Position numbers and translations under genes: made by a program. A DNA stretch of 64,000 nucleotides from Schistocephalus solidus (Eukaryota; Platyhelminthes; Cestoda; Diphyllobothriidea; Diphyllobothriidae): the NCBI GenBank assembly GCA_017591395.1, contig WEDG01000220.1, positions 88,860 through 152,859 on the forward strand, in the 5' to 3' direction. How positions within the stretch are numbered: position 1 is the first letter of the stretch; each line of letters begins with the position of its first letter. The notes beneath the pieces are model-generated. The model searched no databases, was not told where the DNA came from, and saw nothing but the letters and a program-made list of their open reading frames with translations. This document shows, piece after piece, positions 24,709 through 33,700 of the stretch.

Positions 24709-27700
24709 CAGGGGAAAATATTGATTATCCCACTGCGGTGGCTTCGATAATGAGATTAGGTAATACATGCCGATAATATTGGAATGGCGTGCGCTACGAC
24801 AGTAAGTTTTTTTGATGCTTTGGACACAGATGTGTGGAAACTGTGTAGCTCGGCAACGGAACTTACTGTAATGATTCAAGCCTTAAGTGGTGAGGCAAGT
24901 AGGGGGCCGTCTGACGAGTAGAAGAATCGACAAGACATACTCCGCCTGAAAAATAAAAAAAGATGCCCATTCCATTAAGGATACCTGGAGTCCTGCAACT
25001 TCGGTTCTCAAATAGGTAATAATTACCCGGGAATGGGTAAAAAGTGATGAGGATACAATCAAACTGCCCCCCCTCCCCTTAAACTTACCGGAGTGTCTAT
25101 AGACTGTTTTGGTAAAGGTGGAATATGGCGTTGAGGGGGACACATGCTAGAGCAAGATAGCCACACCAGTTCCGTACCAAAACAACTGCTGTACACGGAC
25201 TGGGGGCGTGAGGACGAAAACTTAGCACATCCTACAAGAACATTCACAAAAATTCAACTTCGTACAAAAGCAGGGTACACACTAAGAATGAAGAAACTAA
25301 CTACCACAGGAATCCTTGTTATAAAATTATTGCAAGGGGTCGGTACATAGGGGCGAAGTTCACTGATCAAACTTAACTATACAGGCGATTCTGCTTTGCA
25401 ATAAAACTACAGTCTAGAGCCCCCAAAAATGATCACCTAGCAATGGTACTGGTAAGGAGGATGGAGACTGCCATGGGCGTTTCTGGCCTACTACTCATCA
25501 ACAGACTATGCAAGACCCCGCTGACTAGAAGTTCAAGGTAAAACGGTACCTCTTATGTTTTGTTACCCTAGTAAGATAGACAGGCGAAGACCAGACCAAG
25601 TTAACAGGACATGAAACCCGTACTGAATGGTAGAGCCCTGGACTCAAGCGTTCAAGGACCGAAGCACGTGTTCGAGCACAGAGTCGATCCGGTGTTGGAT
25701 CAGGACAGAGTTGGACGCCTCGTCCTTTCTGACAGCATTCTGCAGGGAGGTTGTTGCTTTGTGAGCGGTGAGAGAGGGAATCGCCGGTGACAGAAGTGGG
25801 CTTCAAAACCCCTGCGTCACATGGTGGTGCGCAGACAACCCCACAGAACAAATAGGCGGATCTGAGCCAAAAAAACACGTGTACACCCGGCACAGAGCAG
25901 GGCGGTAACGTGGCTTAAGTACTGACTTTTTCGGTCCCAGCGGAGGAGTATCTCAACGTCTAGACGCGCAGAATAGGGCGCCGCAGTCTCAAATTAATCA
26001 AATCTATGTTAGTGTGAGGGGGGCACCGAAATAAAAACTGGAATGGCGCCGGGGGAGGGGAAAAGCGAAGCGAAAAGAAGGGAAACCAAAAACCTGATTG
26101 ACTAAAGGAGCTCGACTGTTCAAAAAACATTGGGTGACGATAAGGTGTGTCTGACGTAATTTGAGGCGTGAACGTTTACAAAGTACCGCCTCCATAATGA
26201 GAACATCACAATCAACGAATCCGAGCATACGGCGATTAACGTCACAATGGTGCAGTAAGTCCGACAAAAAAATAACAAAAAGATTAATTACGCATGCAGG
26301 CGATGGAAATGAAAGCACAGCTGGAAGCAGAGTTGCACCATCTATCGAAAATTTCATATAAAAAATGCACTCAAGGTATTGCTGAAAGGTACGGCTTATT
26401 GAGCGAAAGATCAGCTGACAACGGCAACTGATAGTGCAGTTGTGGAATAAGCGACAAAGTCAGAAAAAAGGAAAATCTGTTCAGAATGCCGATAGCTGAG
26501 AAGGTACCAATAGTAGGGGTTGGACACGGATACCCTCTGGAAGAAGTAGATGCGATCGCAGCTACTTCCTCTCAACTACTTCATAGAACTCGCATCTTCA
26601 CTTCTATCGACGGGTACCCTCTCCAGTACCACTGATGGCCTTGAGCTAAATTTCAGGGGGTACCTATTTTCCTGTCACAATTTCAACCCCAACCCTAACA
26701 CTAAACCCAACCACAAGCCTTTCTATAATTTAGCACAAGGCTATCTGTAATAAGGGGGTGCACCTTACCGCATAAAGAGTTAACGTAAGCTCCAAAACCT
26801 CAGCTCCATTTAAGTGGACGATTGTTGAGGTTGATGTCAGCGAAGCAAATAGAGACTCTGAGGTGAGGAATTAACGCCGGAGGGTGTACCAATGCGTAAG
26901 GTTTTCAAACCATTAGGTAACCCCTGCAATGAAGGATAGGTGGATGATGGGCTTCTACGTGGCCACCCGAAAACATCCCCTAAAAAAATATACCAGACGA
27001 GCATAGACGAGCAAACGTTGTTTCGTTCCTCAATGGTTGTTTATTTCCACTACGATCTGATGAAAGCTTTTGAAACATCATTCTGGGGTAACAGATGTGC
27101 GAGCGATCGACCAGCTGTGAAAGTTTCACCTGCCCAATCGCGGATGTGAGCATCTGAACTTACGGTCGCAGCGTATACTCAAAGGCCAACTATAAATTCA
27201 CTCTTCACGTGTAATGACATATCAGATCGAAAGGGTTGAGCGAGCTCCGACGGATGGAAGGCTGCCGGATTCCAGTGAAATTACCACGGTATGCCATACT
27301 GGAAGGCAACTCACTTGTGACGTGGAAGACTGTGGCGCACTGATGATCCACAACCCCCTACAAAGTCGTTGTCTATGTCTGCCCTCTGTGGGGACCAAGC
27401 TAGCACTGTCGCAAAAAAGAATCGAAACAAATCAAAGGTAGCAACGAAACCGAACTTACACTGGGCGCACATCGGCGGTGGGACCAGTTTGGCTACGGGC
27501 CGAATACGTTCCCGAGAGTTCGAGGGTGGTGTGGAGGCAGTGAGCATTGCGGTTACAACTGCCGAGTCTGAGCCAGCAGATGGATAGGTCGTCGAGGGGG
27601 TGGAACTGGACACATCAATCACTTCCAGCCCAACCCTACCGCCAGAAGTTTGACGCATAGAGTCAGCAAAAGACGGCGCAGTGCTGCCGCCAACGGCAGC

Positions 27701-30700
27701 GGCAAGGAGACCGGCGTCGCCATCTGCCTTCTCATCGGCCAGCGTTAGACCGTAGAGAACAGTAGAGAGACCAGCAGTTTCACTGGGAGCACTGGGCGTT
27801 TTGACAAGTTGGAGACAGGACTGCGGAGGCGGCACCACTTCACTGGTTGATGGCTTGGAGAAGCCGGGACTGGGACTGGAGGGTCCTGCCGATTGGGCCT
27901 CAAAAGACCGCCCCAGATGGTGCATATCCGTCAGCCGGAAACTACGCCTGCCCAGGGGCAGACGGAGGCCGGGTTTGCCGGAGAAGGTGACAGGGCTGGG
28001 AACATAGAGGTCACTGCCTGCAGTCATTTCACCCGGCACCAGTAGCAGCAAGGTTGGCCGAAGGCACGGAGGCTGCACCCACGTCAACGGAAAGGACGGA
28101 GGACTCTGGTTCACAAGAGGATGTGCCACTCATAAGACGCGTGCGACGAGGATATACCACGGGCATGAAGAAGGACGTTTCAAGAGGATCAGTCTTCACA
28201 CCATTGGCATGTCCACTGGTGCGGCTAACGCTCCCCTCCATAGCAACCCGGGACCGACTGCTATCTCTCTATAAAGAGAAAGATTAAAAAATAGCATTGT
28301 CCTCAGCGTGTAAGAGAAACGCGGCCGAAGTTAACATTCATCCTGTGGATAGGGTGTGTGAAGCAAGAAAAAAAGGAGAGGATAATGCAGTAATGGAGAT
28401 GGGTGAGGTAAGCACTTGGCTTTACTTGCGCGGCTGGGCTCATGTTTGATCTAACCGTTCACTCGCTATTACTGAAGTTGATGCTAAGAGTTTCTTATTG
28501 TCCCATAGTCACCGTCGTGACCAAGAGCAAATTATTGTAGGCCATTGCTACTGAAGTCAGCTTTATTCAACGGTAGGACTTTAAGTTTGGGTTATCTCAA
28601 GCTGTCTTTCTGTAGATTTTGTGGGCAAGAGCTTGGAAAGGGCGATTTTATTTTAATCATTTTGACCGCCGTAAAATACAGACGTTGTCTTCTCCCGCGG
28701 TCGACTAAGGATGCGGAAACCAGCATGGCCACTGGTATTCTGAGAACGACTTGCACTGAATTCAGAAGAAACATGGTAATTTCATGGAATAAGAATTCAA
28801 AAAGACATGTTAATGGTTATGTCCTACTAGTCATATACCGGTTTTCAGCTACGTATCAAAGAGGAGATTGCGTACCGACATTGCTAGAGTAAGCGTGTGA
28901 CCCTAAACGGGTCGTGTGGTAGATGCTCTGAACCAAACACGGGGGCCATAGGAAGGCACGGCAGGCGTTATACGGGTTGAGCTCACATAACAAATGCCGA
29001 AGATTGGGAGACGTGGTGGCGCGCGTAGGTGCAGGCTCACGTTGCACCAGCTACTCTTGCCATTTATTGCACTCCCAGTACGTGGGATCTGATTCAGGCG
29101 TGGTCAGTCCAGTGCGTGCGTTTGTGCACAATGAACGACTGGCAGACTGAGAGCCATGCTGTAATGGCTCCTTCTTACTGTGACCTTTATGGCACTCCCA
29201 CTCAGTTGGGATCCGAGCCGCCCCTCTCTCATGTCGTTGTGTTCTTGTTTGATATTGGACCATAGTCCGTGGGTCTGCGCCCTATCCCAATCTCTGGTCT
29301 TCTTGACTCTGTCTTGAAACCGGTTCCAGGTGGGGGAGTGGAAAAGACAGCGAGGTAGATGTCGTGCAAGTCTATTCTCACTATAATCCAGCGCGAGTCA
29401 CCGTTCCTGAACAGCATACGCTGGACATCGTCAAACACGACGGTCGAACTGTTATGTGTGTGAGCCCCCTAAACAGGCCGCGTGGTAGATGCACTGGACC
29501 AACACGGGGGCCAAATCAGGGTGCGGCAGGCGTTATTTGGGATGCGGTCCCATACCATATGCCGAACATGGTGGGTGCGCGTGCCCAAAGTGGGCAATCG
29601 TAGGTGCCGGTTCACGCCACACCCGTTCTCCCACTCCGTGGGGGGATTATTCATTTGCGCCCGACCCAGCTTCTTGTCTTCTTGACAAGGTCTTGATACC
29701 AGCCGCAGGCTGGTAAGGGAAGAGAGAGAGAGCAGTAGATCCAATACAAGTCTACTATCACTTAAAACTAATTCACGCGCAATTCACCGTCCCTGCACTA
29801 CCCTTCTATTGTGAATATGATGGACATCGTCGGACTACGACGGTCGAACTAACATATGTGTGCTTTCTCATCAAAAGACAACACTGAAGCGCCAGAAAAA
29901 AAGCCCAACGTCCGGTGTATGCCAGAAACGGGACAAATCCTGCTTAAGCCCACAAAAGGAACAATTAGATAGCTTGCTTTTTACGTATGGTGACAATCAT
30001 AACACTGGTTCGCAAGTACCTGAAGATATAGCTTCTGCTAAGAATACCGGCAAGATAGGAATAAAAACCAATATACATCGGCCGGTTTGTGAAACTAATC
30101 CAACCATTGAGACGGTACTGTTCGTGGACAGGAAAATAGCTCCCTTAGGGGCTAGTAGCACGGATAAAAAGCGCTCCAGTTGTCCTGGTTAATTCACGGC
30201 TTACCAGTTAGTGGATACAGAAAGTAACTTACTTTGGATGTGGTTTGCGGCACTTCCTCAATTCGAAGAGGGAAAGGCTCCATCGATGATTATATGGGAC
30301 GGTAAAAGATGCCTTATTACTTGAGATAGGGCAAAAATTTTTTAGGTCCTACTACCACCAAGGCTTGTGGCGCAACAAGTAAATACCAGTGTGGATGTCT
30401 TTGATGCGACCGGAGATCCTGCCCACTTCACAGGTAAGCCGCATTGAAAGCCACTCAAAGATCTGCGCTCCCCTCGTCCCCTCTCCTCTGGACGCGCCCA
30501 CAGTTAGACTTGCAGGCATAGAAGCGGCAGGTGGTCTCTCTCGGGGCCGCTTTTTCCGTGGGTCCCTCTCCCCAGGGGTTCCCATTGTCCAGGCTGTACA
30601 GCTGGACAATTGAAAAGCTATAAAGAACTTATGAGTTCAAAAGATATTTTACTTCCGTAAAGAATGTTCAAGAGGGGAGAGGGGTGAGCCGGGGGTTCTG

Positions 30701-33700
30701 ACGTAGCTAGAAGACAAACAACAAAGAACCAAGGCAAACCGGCAGGCGAGAGTGAAATAAACAATCAGAACTCACGTAGCTGCAGAATAGATTTGGCGCA
30801 GACTGTCCCATGGCACCGCGACTCAGCTTTATTAGGTTTGTCCCCATGGAGTGGCCTGCAGAAGAAAATTGCAAGGATGGATCAAGAAACGCAGTCACAA
30901 TTACGCCAAACAATACTCACAACCGGGGGGGGGGATATAATCTACGCCACTACTAGATATTGTGAGCTTTTCGTCTATCAAGATACGCAATAAGAGAGCA
31001 AACCACGCGCAGACCACTCCAGGCGGAGGATTGATCGCGTGCTAGTAGATATGAACTCTTGGACTCTGCGTGAGATATCAGTGTCATATCAGATATATGA
31101 CCTCAAGTTTGCCACTAAAAGAGGGGGTAATTACGGGGGTAGTTATCAGAACATTTGATTCAGGGAAAAGGCTGTACAGACCTTTACTAAAACAGAAGGA
31201 ACAAGAATCACATGAGCTGCCGAAGCATTCGTTAGTGCCTCGAGTATGTCGATAAGATGGGCATTTGCCAAACTGGAAACCTCGACTTGGTTGAGAGCTC
31301 TGACGGATTTGACTGTGGTCAGGGGATTAGATCTCGCTTCCAGACAGAACGGGTATGAATTTCAAGGTGGGAGATAGGTTGGGGCACGTGGAAGTTTCAC
31401 TAGCAGCCATGAAAGGATCACTGTCTGGAGTTTCGTCTATGGTTCGGTCAATTTCGCATGATCTCCGATTTTATAGGTTGGTTACAGTTGTCAGAGCAAA
31501 ATGAATTCCGATTATTTCATGGTTAATTGAAGGTTAACACGTGAATTCCTAATTTTAAAAAACATCCCAGTCGACGGTTTGCCCGTCGAAAAATAGTGAT
31601 GTCCTGTCAAAGCAACGATCAGGATACCCCATTTATCAGAAATACTCGGACATCAGCTGTATATTCAAAACTTCTACTTGCTGTTGATTCATTAGGTTAT
31701 ATGGTTGGACTGACTTACGGCTACTCTTTTCCTGAAATAGCCGTCCGGACCGCCTATAATATGGGTTGTTTTAGACCGCGTAATTAACCCACTGTTTTAT
31801 CAACTGACTGTTCCCCTAATACGGAACGTGCTGAACCTAAATAGGGGCCATATTGGGTCAAACCATGCATTAATACAGCTACGCAATCTGCGCGATCCCA
31901 TAACTAACGCCGCATACGTAGGCTCCACGCCACACCAATCACTGCGTCCAATCCCAGCCACTGGTGCATGGGAGGGGGAAGGGAGAGAGTGGGGTCTACG
32001 CTGGTAGATCCCTCTCCACGGCATTTCAGTAAATTTTTCAACATAAAGATCTAACACGATTGAGTCTATCTCGTGCTAAAAACCTGGTTAAGAGGACGCC
32101 AGTTAACGGGATAACTCGGTCCTTTCAAGACCAAGAGTCCGGCTGTACTGGCTCCTTCTCAATGTGACCACTATAGCACTCTCACTCACATGAAATCCAG
32201 ACCGTCCCAGCTGACTCCGAAAATATCGTCCATTGTGCAGAAACTGGGTCATGTGTAGCACGCGTAGATGGACTGACCACTTTGGTGCCTGAGCCCAATT
32301 CTGGTCGCCTTGACTATCTTGCCACTGGCCCCAGGTAAGTGAGGGAGTAGAAAATGCGGCAGGTACCGCGCGAGCTTGATATCACAAAAAATATTGCGAG
32401 CAAATCACCCCCTGCGCCCACCACGCTGTGGAGGCACATGGTGGATAGCGTCATTTGCAACGGTCGAACTATTACATCACCTAACATTAGTACAAGTGAC
32501 ACACCATACTCCGCTAACCTGGTGACAGCTAACACCGACTTTTTCCTTTCTCTTTTGCTGAATCGCCTTTAAGTAGGAGTATAAAAGTAGTGCGGTAGAT
32601 TCTACGTTCAATCACAATGCTTGCTGCCAAACATTTGATCGGGCCGTTTGTGTATCCATGTCCTTTTTCTCCTTCCTATTAATACTCTCCTATAATGTCC
32701 TGGTTTACTACAGACCATAATGTATATGCATCTGTAGGTACAGGAAGATCTGTTTCGCTCCCCTCTCCGTGTATGTCTGCAGAATGGCAAGTAGGTTGTG
32801 TTCAATGCCCTGCATGACGTGGAGGGTTCCGTCTACGTGTGCTAGAGGCAAGCGGGAATATTTATGGACTTAAATTGACAAACCACGGTTCGCCCAACAC
32901 ATATCACGGGCTACTGTTTTCATTCAGCGTTATGGGGATGGGGGAGCTATGGGCCAGTCCAAACAAGCATACGAAAAATAATTTATTGAAGGAATCGCCT
33001 AAGAGTGGAAAGGTGTAAGTTCAACTGCCATCTTAAGAAATTAAAGCTGAAAAGTAGTTTGATTAAAAATCACCTAAAAAGTTGTTTTAGTAGTGAAGCT
33101 GATAAACAAAACGATGAGATACTCTATCACCTTAATCTTGGTGACCACGAAAGCGAATATGTCACCTAGCATAGTGTACAAATAAGGCTGTTTTTTAAGA
33201 TAAATGCGCTACTGTAGGTTATACGGAAAGTGAAAACGAACCTGAGAATGCGGAGAAATTAGGTCCTAAGCTAACTATCGAGGAGGGTTGACTCATTTGA
33301 TGATGATAAGCGGGTGGCATTAAGAGGGAGGATCGGTGTGATACTGAAGCGCCTGAGGAATTCCAGGTGGACAAATGTCCAGTAGTGGGTGGCGTCTGGC
33401 GAGCAGAGGCAGAGAGACGGTCGGTGGAGAGTAGAATCGGCCGTCTAGATCCCGTTCGATTGGAGGGCCTGCAAGGCAAACACGCACTAACGGTCGTTGA
33501 ATAGGGTCCCACAGAGGCCACTGTTGATGCAGCTGTAGCGGCAAATAGAACAGCATCTGGTTCTGAGCACTGCGGCGAAACAGAGAGACCTGAAGAAGCG
33601 CTAATGCAGGGTGGAGCAGGAGAAAATCCCATTAGAGAGGAGGCCGTGGGACTCTGGCTGACCTGACTGTCACCACCCGTGCTCAAGAGAGAGGCAGCGC

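Larger units (their letters stand above)
21591..27459 (-). other. MAST intron 3 (5.9 kb)
   Basis: It contains RTE-type fragments (22340-22490 and 22855-23960), a (CTG)n(ATG)n microsatellite with a G run (24660-24710), SINE S5 (25450-25540), a tRNA-like stretch at about 25627-25685 and a telomere-core repeat at 26640-26770. No coding exon was found outside the candidate at 21529-21590. Confidence 0.65.
28073..30775 (-). other. MAST intron 2 (2.7 kb)
   Basis: It contains two head-to-tail copies of repeat T (28905-29460 and 29467-29867). A GC-rich open segment at 30352-30609 could be an extra exon but does not fit the flanking phases. An ATG-started frame (28241-28029) overlaps the next exon. 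Confidence 0.6.

Noticed and set aside
30352..30609. GC-rich segment as a firm MAST exon
   Set aside because: Neither frame resembles the family, and the phases do not fit between the exons at 30776 and 28072, which join directly.
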